Source: Rubinisphaera margarita (GTDB lineage: Bacteria > Planctomycetota > Planctomycetia > Planctomycetales > Planctomycetaceae). From it: DNA of 64,000 nt. The position numbers were made by a program, and so were the translations under genes. The notes under the pieces are model-generated. The model was not told the origin of the DNA, did not search any database, and saw only the letters and a program-made list of their open reading frames with translations. The stretch spans positions 62,001-126,000 of the forward strand of contig NZ_JAKFGB010000011.1 of NCBI RefSeq assembly GCF_022267515.1, given 5' to 3'. Positions 54,574 to 62,652 of this stretch are shown in pieces (the first letter of the stretch is position 1; each line of letters opens with the position of its first letter).

Positions 54574-55383
54574 GTGAATTTCCGATCACTCGAAACATTC
54601 CCAAATACGCTCCGACATGCTCTGGCAGTCGCTGCTGTCTGCCTCTGCTCTGCTGCCGGTCAAACGGCCCTGGCCCAGAATCAGACCGATGTTCCGTCCA
54701 ATCACCCCTTTGCCCCGGTGATTAACCTGGCCATGAAGGGCCAGCAGGCCACGCAGCAGATCAAGGACTACGAAGCTGTCCTGACTAAACGGGAATACAT
54801 CGGCAAGGAACTGGTCACCAGCCAGATGGAAATCAAGGTGCGGCACGAACCGTTCAGTGTCTACCTGAAATTCCGCGAGCCTCATGCCGGTCGCGAGGTG
54901 ATGTACGTCGCGGGCCAGAACGGCGGCAAGATCCTCGCTCACGAAGGTTCAGGACTCAGTTCGCTGATTGGAACGGTTTCCCTGGACGTCAACTCCCGCG
55001 AAGCACTCAAGGAAAACCGCTACCCGATCACCATGATCGGGATTCGCAACATGGTTTCCAAACTGATCGAACAGTGGGAAGTCGAATCGCAGTACGGCGA
55101 ATGCGACGTTAAGTACTACCCGAATGCTCAACTCGGCAACGTGGAATGTCGCGTGGTGGAAACTTCCCACCCGGTTCCCCGCCGCCAGTTCAAGTACAGC
55201 ACGACTCGCCTGTACCTCGACAAGGAAACCAATTTGCCAATTCGCTGTGAATGCTATGGCTTCCCCGTCAGCCCCGGCGAGAAGGCTCCACTGATTGAAG
55301 AGTACACCTACACCAACCTGCGGACGAACATCGGCCTGACCGATTTCGACTTCGACCGGAACAATCCCGCCTATCAGTTCTAG
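54574..55383 (+). CDS. DUF1571 domain secreted protein
   Basis: This 269-residue protein of the DUF1571 family is found mainly in planctomycetes. The start is a GTG with GGAGAGA six bases upstream. A signal peptide (AVAAVCLCSAAGQTALAQ) is followed by KDYEAVLTKREYIGKEL, VRHEPFSVYLKFREPHAGRE, VMYVAGQNGGKILAHEGSGL in part, and a long beta-rich domain ending in YTYTNLRTNIGLTDFDFDRN. The family's fold resembles LolA-like half-barrels and may act in envelope lipid or lipoprotein handling, which is inference. A single gene closed by a bidirectional terminator. Confidence 0.92.
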   Translation: MNFRSLETFPNTLRHALAVAAVCLCSAAGQTALAQNQTDVPSNHPFAPVINLAMKGQQATQQIKDYEAVLTKREYIGKELVTSQMEIKVRHEPFSVYLKFREPHAGREVMYVAGQNGGKILAHEGSGLSSLIGTVSLDVNSREALKENRYPITMIGIRNMVSKLIEQWEVESQYGECDVKYYPNAQLGNVECRVVETSHPVPRRQFKYSTTRLYLDKETNLPIRCECYGFPVSPGEKAPLIEEYTYTNLRTNIGLTDFDFDRNNPAYQF

Positions 55384-55410
55384 CAGATTGCTGCAGACAG
55401 AGTGTCGAAT

Positions 55411-55447
55411 AAAAAGGACTCACTTTTTCGGTGAGTCCTTTTTTTGT
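55411..55447. terminator. Rho-independent terminator between convergent genes
   Basis: AAAAAGGACTCAC and GTGAGTCCTTTTT form a perfect 13-bp stem around TTTTTCG, with T-runs on the plus strand and A-runs opposite. It ends the DUF1571 transcript and probably also the HlyD gene from the other side. Confidence 0.93.
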
Positions 55448-55477
55448 TTTACGCTTTGGGCAAGGAAACGTTCCCGA

Positions 55478-56374
55478 TCAGCGGGTGGCCGTTTCATTCT
55501 GCCGATCCGCGGGAGGCTGAATCTCCATCGTCGCCCGCAACCCGGGCAGCAGGAAGTTGCGATCGTTCTGCACCTCGGCCCAGACTCGGATCCGCTGTGT
55601 CACGGGCGTGACTGCTCCGTCGATGAAGCGGATCTTGCCGTTGAAGCTCAAATCCGGCCGCTTCGGCAGCACGGCTGATTCCTCGAGTCGCACGACCACC
55701 GGGTCACCAGGACGGATATTCCACGAGTCGGTGACGTCGACAAAGCCTTCCACCTTGAGAGTGTTGTAATCCACCACTTCGACGATCTCGGTCCCCTGCT
55801 GGACCGCCTCGCCCTCAGTCTTGTAGCGTCGAACAATCATCCCCGAGAGCGGACTCTCGATCTGATACTCTTTCAGACGCTCGGTGGCTTCCTGAAGCTC
55901 GAGATTCTTGATGGCGGCTTCATGCTCGGCCTGTTCGATCTGCAGAGCCGTCTGTTCGGCCGACAGCTTCAGTCGACGAAGTTCGTAGCGGGTCACGACC
56001 TGAAGATTCGGATTGATGTTCGCCTGCACGGCCTGTTCGTGCTCCGCTTCGGCCACTTCGTTCGTTTTCTCCGCCAGACGAATATCGATGTCGTTCTCGG
56101 TATGCTTCCTGGCGGTCTCCACGGCGGCTTGAACCAGATCGTCTCGCAACCGGCCAATCAGCTGACCGGCTTTGACTTGATCTCCTTCTTCGACAGAGAC
56201 CAGTTCCAGTACGCCGGGGCGGTCGCTGGCGACTTTCGCCGAATAGAGCGGCGTGATGGAACAGTTGTCGACCGTGATGACATTGCGATCCTGCGCGGCT
56301 GCAGAACCGGTCAGCGTCAACGCGGACAACAAGAGCGAGAGAGCGGGAGCGGCGAGTTTCGATGGCTTTATCAT
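55478..56374 (-). CDS. HlyD/RND-type periplasmic adaptor (membrane fusion protein)
   Basis: The 298-residue protein has a signal peptide (LSLLLSALTLTGSAAAQ), a lipoyl-like half (VDNCSITPLYSAKVASDRPG, VEEGDQVKAGQLIGRLRDDL), a coiled-coil hairpin (KTNEVAEAEHEQAVQANINP to EQAEHEAAIKNLELQ), the second lipoyl half (SPLSGMIVRRYKTEGEAVQQ) and a beta-barrel (VVDYNTLKVEGFVDVTDSWN). Adaptors of this type link an inner-membrane pump to an outer-membrane channel. No RND or ABC pump gene is adjacent; the upstream same-strand neighbour is the SecA-like ATPase (gap 134 bp). A partnership between them is inference. The ribosome site is weak. Confidence 0.88.
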   Translation of the reverse strand: MIKPSKLAAPALSLLLSALTLTGSAAAQDRNVITVDNCSITPLYSAKVASDRPGVLELVSVEEGDQVKAGQLIGRLRDDLVQAAVETARKHTENDIDIRLAEKTNEVAEAEHEQAVQANINPNLQVVTRYELRRLKLSAEQTALQIEQAEHEAAIKNLELQEATERLKEYQIESPLSGMIVRRYKTEGEAVQQGTEIVEVVDYNTLKVEGFVDVTDSWNIRPGDPVVVRLEESAVLPKRPDLSFNGKIRFIDGAVTPVTQRIRVWAEVQNDRNFLLPGLRATMEIQPPADRQNETATR

Positions 56375-56508
56375 GAGTTTTCTATCCGTAGAACACGGTT
56401 TGTTGATGTCGAAGGATTCCAGGTCGACTCGTTCAGGATGATCGATTCCCCGGCTGCTGACAATGTGAGTCTTCTGATTTCGGTCCGGCGAACTCAGGAA
56501 TCGCCCGG

Positions 56509-58458
56509 CTATTGATCGCCGGCCTCCAGATACGGATTCAGTCCGATGCGACGGTACGTCTCCATCTGCTTTTTCTCGTATTTCATCATCTGTTTTCGCT
56601 GCTTGTAGTGTTGCCGCTCCAGGAAACGTTGTGTGCGACGGAAGACGTTCACCCAGTTAGCTGGGAGTTCTCCTTTGCTGGCCTGCAGAGCATTCTCACG
56701 CAGACGCTTCACCTTCTCCGGCGGCAAAGCGGTTAGCAGCTCATCTTCCGGCGACAGGAAAAACTGATAACTTCCCGGATCCCCCTGCCGGGCACTCCGT
56801 CCGACCAGCTGGCGGTCGATTCGAGCCGAGCTGTGCATTTCGGTGGCGACCACATGCAGGCCACCGGCTTCACGGACTTCCGGTGAGAGTTTGATGTCGG
56901 TACCGCGGCCCGCCATATTCGTGGCGATTGTCACGGCCGCTCGCTGCCCTGCTCTGGCGATGATCTCGGCTTCAATTTCATGATAACGGGCGTTGAGGAT
57001 CTCGTGCGGAATCTGTCTTTCCGTCATCGCGGCACTGAGTCGTTCCGAAGCAGCGACCGACGGCGTTCCCACGAGCACCGAACGCCCCTGTTCGACCAGT
57101 CCCTGCATACTCTCTACGATAGCGGCGTACTTGGCTTCCTGGGTCGAAAAGACGCGAGACGGCCACTTCTTGCGTAGACAGGGTTTATCAGTCGGCACCC
57201 GTCTGACACCAAGCCGGTACGTACGCCGAAACTCCCGGCGAGCGTCCGATGCTGTCCCTGTCATCCCGGAAGCGTGTTCGTACTGCTGATAAAACCGTTG
57301 CACCGTAATGCGAGCCGCGTCGGTCGTCGGCGAAGTGATCGGCAGATTCTCTTTGGCTTCGATCGCCTGATGCAGACCATTCTGCCATTTCCGGCCCGGC
57401 ATCAGCCGCCCGGTCGATTCGTCGACAATCACCACTTCATCGTCCTGAAGCGTGTAGTGACGATCCCGCATGTAATACAGATTCGCTTCCAGAGCCCGCT
57501 CAATGTTCTCGAAGATTGTTTCCATGCTGACCGCTTCCATCAACGGAGGCTTCCCGAGCAGCACAACCTTGCGGCAGCCCGGGTCAGTCAGAAAAACCTG
57601 CCGCTTCTTGGTGATGGCGACGTAGTCTTTCTGCGGATCGAGCCGGCGGATGGCTCGCGAACACCAGCGGAACAGCGCAACTCGCTGCGGAGCCTCCGGC
57701 TGAGCCGTTCCAATGAGCAGCGGCGTCCTCGCGTCGTCAATCAGGACGCTGTCCGCTTCGTCGACGATGGCGCAAAATTGCCCGCGCTGGACCAGACCGC
57801 CTTCCTGGCCTTCGAAAAGTCGACGGGCGTCATCGGTAATTCGTTCCGCTCCCAGTCGCAGGCGATCTCGGAGAAAGTCGAAGCCCATCTCTTTCGCGGT
57901 TCCGTAGGTGATGTCGCGGGAGTAGGCCTGCCGGCGCTCTTCATCTTCCATGTCGGTGATCACACAGCCGACAGAAAGCCCGAGCCGTTCATAAATCGGC
58001 CGCAGTTCCGTCGCATCGCGATCGGCCAGATAATCGTTCACAGTGACGACATGCACGCCCTTGCCAGCCAAAGCGAACATTACAGCCGGGAGCACCGCGG
58101 TCAGTGTCTTTCCTTCCCCGGTCTGCATCTCGGCAATAGCATTCCGGGCCATCATGGCGGCTCCCTGAATCTGCACGTGGTGCAGATCGAAGCCGTGTGT
58201 CCGACGAATCGACAGGCAGGCGAGCGCGAAAGCCATTTCCTGAACAGCCGAGAAGGGCTCGCCGTTCTGCACGCGATAACGCAAACTGCGAACGAGACGG
58301 GTGAGTTCTTCGTCACTGAGGTGATCATGCTCGTTGGCGACACGAAGGACCGCGTCGGAAGCACGAACGTAACGAGAGTTCGCCGCACGGACGGGACGGA
58401 CATGCGGCTGCACCGGCGTTTCAGAACCGGTCGGCTCCTGCATCGTCACACTGTCCAC
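56509..58458 (-). CDS. SecA-like translocase ATPase, C-terminally short
   Basis: The 649-residue protein has the SecA motor: Walker A TGEGKT (113-118) in IAEMQTGEGKTLTAVLPAV, NDYLADRDA, TYGTAKEMGFDFLRDRL, the DEAD box (233-236) in IVDEADSVLIDDARTPLLIG, GMTGTA, IATNMAGRGTDIKL, GGLHVVATEMH and GRSARQGDPGSYQFFLS. A preprotein cross-linking domain is present, but the helical wing/scaffold region and the C-terminal zinc motif seen in housekeeping SecA (about 900 residues) are almost absent: only about 60 basic residues follow the motor. It is thus a SecA2-like paralogue. The GTG at 58458 has GGAG eight bases upstream. Confidence 0.9.
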   Translation of the reverse strand: MDSVTMQEPTGSETPVQPHVRPVRAANSRYVRASDAVLRVANEHDHLSDEELTRLVRSLRYRVQNGEPFSAVQEMAFALACLSIRRTHGFDLHHVQIQGAAMMARNAIAEMQTGEGKTLTAVLPAVMFALAGKGVHVVTVNDYLADRDATELRPIYERLGLSVGCVITDMEDEERRQAYSRDITYGTAKEMGFDFLRDRLRLGAERITDDARRLFEGQEGGLVQRGQFCAIVDEADSVLIDDARTPLLIGTAQPEAPQRVALFRWCSRAIRRLDPQKDYVAITKKRQVFLTDPGCRKVVLLGKPPLMEAVSMETIFENIERALEANLYYMRDRHYTLQDDEVVIVDESTGRLMPGRKWQNGLHQAIEAKENLPITSPTTDAARITVQRFYQQYEHASGMTGTASDARREFRRTYRLGVRRVPTDKPCLRKKWPSRVFSTQEAKYAAIVESMQGLVEQGRSVLVGTPSVAASERLSAAMTERQIPHEILNARYHEIEAEIIARAGQRAAVTIATNMAGRGTDIKLSPEVREAGGLHVVATEMHSSARIDRQLVGRSARQGDPGSYQFFLSPEDELLTALPPEKVKRLRENALQASKGELPANWVNVFRRTQRFLERQHYKQRKQMMKYEKKQMETYRRIGLNPYLEAGDQ

Positions 58459-58707
58459 AGATTATGCTCCACTGATAGCCACACTCACACGGCAGGCCGC
58501 CGCCATGCCTTCAAGCCCTGGCAATGCGCTCAAAGACCTTGCATCCTGTTGAATCCGATCTGTTCAATCGTAGACTGAATCAGACGCGGGGGGAAATGCG
58601 AATCGCGATTCTGCCGCGAAACGGACCGGTTTAACCGTCAGAATTCGTTTCAGGCAAAATTTTCCAAGGTCGAACCACCCCGCCAAATGGCGTCCGACGT
58701 ACACGAA

Positions 58708-58747
58708 GAAAGCGTGCCCCGTCGAAAGACCGACGTGGCACGCTTTT
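58708..58747 (-). terminator. Probable rho-independent terminator of the DUF3467 gene
   Basis: AAAGCGTGCC pairs with GGCACGCTTT, and the loop itself can pair (CCGTCG with CGACG). On the minus strand it is followed by TTCGTGT, a modest U-tract. It lies 16 bp beyond the gene's stop. The stretch 58459-58707 otherwise holds the secA-like promoter region. Confidence 0.7.
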
Positions 58748-58762
58748 CAACTGCTCTCGGTC

Positions 58763-59113
58763 CTAGCCCTGGGGCTGGGTTCCCGGATTCTTCACCCGCT
58801 TGCGGATGTCGGTTTCGAGTGTCCCGAAGGTCTGCTCATGACGCTGCACGGCCGAAGCCAGCAGGGAAACCAGTCGCTTGGCGGTATAGTGGTTCAGAAT
58901 GACCCGCTGGGAAACGCGAATCTTTTCCGGCGGCTGTCCGACGGGATTCGGATTCAGAGCCAGGTCAAGGATCACTTCTTCCGGCGTGCTCGAAACGCGG
59001 CACATATTGGCGTAGATCGCTTCCACACCCGAGTCGTCGATCTCGATCCGGATCTGCTGTCCTTCCGGAGCGGCGGTGCGTGGTTCTTCAGCGGGTTTTG
59101 CTTCGTCAGCCAT
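58763..59113 (-). CDS. DUF3467 protein
   Basis: The 116-residue protein belongs to DUF3467, small cytoplasmic proteins widespread in bacteria and archaea and of unknown function. The core reads IRIEIDDSGVEAIYANMCRV, then STPEEVILDLALNPN, KIRVSQRVILNHYTAKRLVS and LLASAVQRHEQTFGTLETDI. Structurally such proteins resemble anti-sigma/Hsp-like beta barrels, but this is weakly founded. AAGGAAACAAG precedes the ATG. It is a single gene between the secA-like gene and the beta-helix gene. Confidence 0.92.
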   Translation of the reverse strand: MADEAKPAEEPRTAAPEGQQIRIEIDDSGVEAIYANMCRVSSTPEEVILDLALNPNPVGQPPEKIRVSQRVILNHYTAKRLVSLLASAVQRHEQTFGTLETDIRKRVKNPGTQPQG

Positions 59114-59475
59114 CTTGTTTCCTTCTCGTGTTGCAACGTCCGTTGTGCCCGGTCAGAACGCCTCCTCAGTGAGGCAGATTGATCCATTTCCGACCGGTGT
59201 GTGGTGTCGGATTATCCCTGAAAATCAGGACTCGACGTCTGATCATGAAGCCAGTCTGATTCAATCTCAGAAATTGTCAACCTGAGTCCGCGGGCTGAGC
59301 ACTTTCGCGCGAGAAAATCACTCGAGCCATTCACCCCCAACATTCCCTCTCTACCCAGTTTGCAACCAGTTACGTGCTCACAACTCCACTGCGGGCGAGA
59401 TCGAGCGGGCAATTCACTACACTTTCAATAACCCGCAATCATTACGACAACCGCGCTTTGAGAGGACCTTTCCTG

Positions 59476-60738
59476 ATGCTGCGTCGACATGCCCTTGCTG
59501 CCACCTTGTGCCTCCTGCTAACCGCCCCTGGAGCCGCCTCTGTCGCGGCGGAAGCCAGTCCGCAATTCGTTACACCCAATGAATTCGCCGGCAGCGACAT
59601 CGAACGGATCAATCAGGCGGTCGAGAAAGCTCACGAAGTCGGCTGCCGCGTGCGAATTCCGCGAGTCAATCTCGTCGACGGCGAACGCCGCGAGCTCTGG
59701 CTGATCGACTCGGCCATTCTTCTGCCCGGCGATTCCGTACTCGAACTCGACAACTGCCACATCAAACTTTCCGATCGCTGCCGCGACAACTTCATTCGCA
59801 GCGCGAATTGCGGCATTGGCTTCGAAGAGATCGAGCCGATCGAGAACATCACCATTCGCGGCATCGGCCATGTCGTTCTGGAAGGAGCCGATCATCCTCG
59901 TGCGACCGGCGACGCCGCGAAGAAACTCGGCTCCCGCACCTACGGCACCGACGCCGGGAAAGAAGGCGAAAGCCAGACTGGCGACTGGCGGAACATCGGC
60001 ATTCTCATGGCCTATGTCGAGCACTTCCGAATCGAGAACCTGACCATGATTGACTCTCACGCGTGGGCGATCTCGCTGGAACGCTGTGCTCACGGCGTGC
60101 TACGGGACCTGCATTTCGAGTCGGACGGCTTCAAGGAGATCGACGGCAAACGCGAGACGATTCTGAATCAGGACGGCGTCGACCTGAGAATGGGCTGTCA
60201 CGATATTCTCATCGACAACATCACCGGGTCCACCGGAGATGACCTGATTGCTCTCACCGCGATCGCCCGCACCGAAGATACGAACGGCAATCTCGACTCG
60301 ACCATGGTCAGCTCGGCGGTCGATCGCGGGAACGGCCTCGATGAAATTCGCGACGTGATGATCCGCAACGTTCGCGGCTACTGCCGGGGTGGACATCACA
60401 TCGTCCGTTTCCTGAATACGTCCGGCGTGAAGATGCACGACATCATGCTCGACGGTCTGATCGATACCTCGCCCGAAACGATGCAATGCAAAGCGGCGGT
60501 CAAAATCGGCGACAAGAACTACGGCACCGGCGTCGCCCCGCTCGGCACGACGTACCGCATCTTCGTCAGCAACGTGACCAGCAGAGCGAAACACACCGTC
60601 CTCATCGGCGGCTCCCTGGCCGACTCTCTCCTCACCAACCTCATCCGCCACGGCTCCCCCGGCGAAGTCGTCACCATCCTCCCCGGCAAAGACTTCATCG
60701 AGAACGTCACCATCAGCAACACCCACGTGATGGAATAG
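59476..60738 (+). CDS. Secreted right-handed beta-helix protein (glycoside hydrolase/pectate lyase-like)
   Basis: The 420-residue protein has a signal peptide (LAATLCLLLTAPGAASVAAE). The rungs of a parallel beta-helix are visible in ENITIRGIGHVVLEGADHPR, NIGILMAYVEHFRIENLTMI, GVLRDLHFESDGF, HDILIDNITGSTGDDLIALT and MIRNVRGYCRGGHHIVRFLN. NITGSTGDDLIAL recalls the catalytic GDD of GH28 polygalacturonases, so an enzyme acting on a plant or algal polysaccharide is likely. The end is KDFIENVTISNTHVME. The start follows GAGAGGA. A single gene; the GGGTGCCA repeat begins 27 bp downstream. Confidence 0.85.
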   Translation: MLRRHALAATLCLLLTAPGAASVAAEASPQFVTPNEFAGSDIERINQAVEKAHEVGCRVRIPRVNLVDGERRELWLIDSAILLPGDSVLELDNCHIKLSDRCRDNFIRSANCGIGFEEIEPIENITIRGIGHVVLEGADHPRATGDAAKKLGSRTYGTDAGKEGESQTGDWRNIGILMAYVEHFRIENLTMIDSHAWAISLERCAHGVLRDLHFESDGFKEIDGKRETILNQDGVDLRMGCHDILIDNITGSTGDDLIALTAIARTEDTNGNLDSTMVSSAVDRGNGLDEIRDVMIRNVRGYCRGGHHIVRFLNTSGVKMHDIMLDGLIDTSPETMQCKAAVKIGDKNYGTGVAPLGTTYRIFVSNVTSRAKHTVLIGGSLADSLLTNLIRHGSPGEVVTILPGKDFIENVTISNTHVME

Positions 60739-60765
60739 AATCGCCAACTGCAATCTCAATCCCCG

Positions 60766-60801
60766 GGGTGCCATGCCCACGCTCGCGTGGGCATGCTTGC
60801 C
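60766..60801. repeat. GGGTGCCA palindromic repeat, copy 5
   Basis: GGGGTGCCATGCCCACGC, then TCGCGTGGGCATGCTTGCC. It is practically identical to copy 2 (47094-47130). It lies between the beta-helix gene and the convergent unknown gene at 60812. Confidence 0.9.
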
Positions 60802-60811
60802 TTCGACACTC

Positions 60812-61213
60812 TCAGTCCTTGGCATCAGCCCCCTTGGAGTCCCGACGTGTCAACGCATCGCCCCAAATGTTGATGGTCGTGGTGAAGTGCCCCGGTTCGG
60901 AGGCTTCGATTCGAATCGCGATCGGGATGAAGCTGTCGCCCTGGTATTCGGGCAACGCCGTGTAGCTTGTGATTTTCCCCTCCGCCACGAGTGGCGCGAT
61001 GATGTTGTTATCGATCCCCGCCTTGATGTCAGCGACGCCGATCGGAACGAAGAGTGTATTGCCCGGTATCTCCTGTCCGCCGAATTCGGGCGGCATAAGA
61101 AACAGCTTTTCTAACTGCCCCTGTCGATGAAGCTTCTGAGCCTTCGACTGCGAATCAATCGTCGAAAAATCGGGACCGGGCGGCGGAGACTTCTTCTTAA
61201 ACCAATTGAACAT
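60812..61213 (-). CDS. Protein of unknown function, 133 aa
   Basis: The gene codes for 133 residues with a basic start (MFNWFKKKSPPPGPDFSTID), a helix (QSKAQKLHRQGQLEKLFLMP) and a compact alpha/beta domain: EIPGNTLFVPIGVADIKAGI, NNIIAPLVAEGKITSYTALP, DSFIPIAIRIEASEPGHFTT and INIWGDAL. No signal, membrane or catalytic motif is seen. AGGACA stands seven bases before the ATG. Repeat copies flank it on both sides. I do not recognise a family. Confidence 0.78.
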   Translation of the reverse strand: MFNWFKKKSPPPGPDFSTIDSQSKAQKLHRQGQLEKLFLMPPEFGGQEIPGNTLFVPIGVADIKAGIDNNIIAPLVAEGKITSYTALPEYQGDSFIPIAIRIEASEPGHFTTTINIWGDALTRRDSKGADAKD

Positions 61214-61331
61214 CGCTGTGTCCTATGAAGAGGAGAGTGACGGAGTGATCCCTGATCCAAATGCTACCCTTGCGCAGAGTCCACTCACGTAGAAATCTGG
61301 GCATCAATCATCGTTGGTTGTCGAACGTGAG

Positions 61332-61365
<34 letters not shown>

Positions 61366-61562
61366 CTCGGGTGATAAGCAGCAATGCCATACGACTCAGT
61401 ACCCGTGGTGAAAGGGTCGAGAGAGGACGGTATCAGGCTCTGAGATAACAAACGGGATCGGAATTTCCAATCCCATCGAATGTTTTGGATGAGTGAAAGG
61501 GAGATACCTTGTGTCTACGCCACTTCTACTCCAGCAGAAACACTTGAGCCTGCCGTGTCGCC

Positions 61563-61608
61563 GGGTGCCATGTTTGCATCGCCTCGAAGAGGCAGGGCAA
61601 GCATGCCC
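61563..61608. repeat. GGGTGCCA palindromic repeat, copy 7
   Basis: GGGTGCCATGTTTGCATCGC, then CTCGAAGAGGCAGGGCAAGCATGCCC. It has the CCTC/GAGG extension seen, inverted, in copy 4 (47456-47500). Confidence 0.88.
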
Positions 61609-61692
61609 GCTGGACAATCTTTCTCCACGACGGGGGTGGGAATTGTCGTTCAGGACAGGTCCATCTGCGTGAATTTGAGAACCATATCGACT

Positions 61693-61732
<40 letters not shown>

Positions 61733-61767
61733 CGAAGAGTTATTCGACGGCGAGAGACTCGGTTGGC

Positions 61768-61785
61768 CCGGAGATAAATCTCCGG
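61768..61785. repeat. Small hairpin repeat, family B copy 2
   Basis: CCGGAGAT and ATCTCCGG pair perfectly around AA and are followed by ACCATCC. Compared with 47252-47271, the stem pairs differ in a compensated way (A-T in one, G-C in the other), keeping the hairpin. Confidence 0.6.
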
Positions 61786-61851
61786 ACCATCCTGTGTTCT
61801 TGTCGAACGTCGAAGAAGTGTGTGGAACGTAGTTGAAATGCCAATGCCCGT

Positions 61852-61887
61852 GACAAGCATGCCCACGCGAGCGTGGGCATGGCACCC
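61852..61887. repeat. TGGCACCC palindromic repeat, copy 9
   Basis: GACAAGCATGCCCACGCG, then AGCGTGGGCATGGCACCC. This is the exact inverse-orientation counterpart of copies 2 and 5. It ends 44 bp before the stop of the unknown gene at 61932. Confidence 0.9.
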
Positions 61888-61931
61888 ATCTTTGCTGAAT
61901 TCTCCTGCGATCGCGAACGGCGAACGACCTA

Positions 61932-62561
61932 TCAGCTGTATTCGGGATTAACGCAAAGCACTCGGTCTGTATCAGCGTTCCAACCGTAAGGAAGCAAACC
62001 CTGTCTGTAGGCATGGAGAACTGCTTCGAGCGGGACGAATTCCGTTCCCGATGTCAACATGCGGATTTTTACGATCGACTCGAAGTGCGCACGGAGCGTG
62101 ATCTGGATACATCTTTCGAAGTAGACCCCAGTGAGTGCTCCACCGACTGAATTTTCGATCTGCTCAAGTTTCTTGGCGATGATCGAAATTCGTGAACTCA
62201 CCTCGTTCGAGACTTGGAGTTTATTTCTTACCGTGCTGAGGTCCTTCTCGAGATGACTCGCGCCCGATCCGGAGATCATCATGAACATCCCATCGACTTT
62301 ATCCATCACACTTCGACGAAGCATGACAAGCGAAGACTCATCGTCTTGCAGGTCGAGATCACTATGGAAGCCATTCAAGGTTACGATTGAGAATCCCGCA
62401 GAGAAACCGTCTCCCCGGAACTTCTCAATACGATATGGAGGCTCCACGCCCGACAAGAGCGTATCTGAATTGAAGACTTGCAGGACGTCTTCAAGGAGTT
62501 CAAGTGGACATTCTATTTTACGATTCAGCACGTTCATCTCACTTCTTGGTATCTCACTCAT
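61932..62561 (-). CDS. Unknown protein, about 209 aa
   Basis: The gene codes for about 209 residues if it starts at ATG 62561 (an ATG at 62537 is as good; neither has a strong ribosome site). The sequence begins SEIPRSEMNVLNRKIECPLE, has a central helical part with a hydrophobic patch (MFMMISGSGASHLEKDLSTV) and ends VLHAYRQGLLPYGWNADTDR. No signal peptide, catalytic motif or family is recognised. Codon use looks less GC-rich than in its neighbours, and it is bracketed by the repeat cluster at 61335-61887, which together hint at acquired DNA. The rpsA terminator lies immediately upstream. Confidence 0.62.
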   Translation of the reverse strand: MSEIPRSEMNVLNRKIECPLELLEDVLQVFNSDTLLSGVEPPYRIEKFRGDGFSAGFSIVTLNGFHSDLDLQDDESSLVMLRRSVMDKVDGMFMMISGSGASHLEKDLSTVRNKLQVSNEVSSRISIIAKKLEQIENSVGGALTGVYFERCIQITLRAHFESIVKIRMLTSGTEFVPLEAVLHAYRQGLLPYGWNADTDRVLCVNPEYS

Positions 62562-62595
62562 CGGAAACTGACCCGACCAACCAGCCCACAAAAAA

Positions 62596-62625
62596 ACCGG
62601 GTGAGATCGTTTGATCTCACCCGGT
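62596..62625 (-). terminator. Rho-independent terminator of rpsA
   Basis: ACCGGGTGAGATC and GATCTCACCCGGT form a perfect 13-bp stem around GTTT. On the minus strand TTTTTTGTGGG follows. It stands 27 bp beyond the rpsA stop. Confidence 0.93.
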
Positions 62626-62652
62626 GATTCAATTCCGATCAGCAACGCTGAA

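Noticed and set aside
57274..58578. A 434-codon plus-strand frame opposite the SecA-like gene
   Set aside because: All SecA motifs are on the minus strand in one frame.
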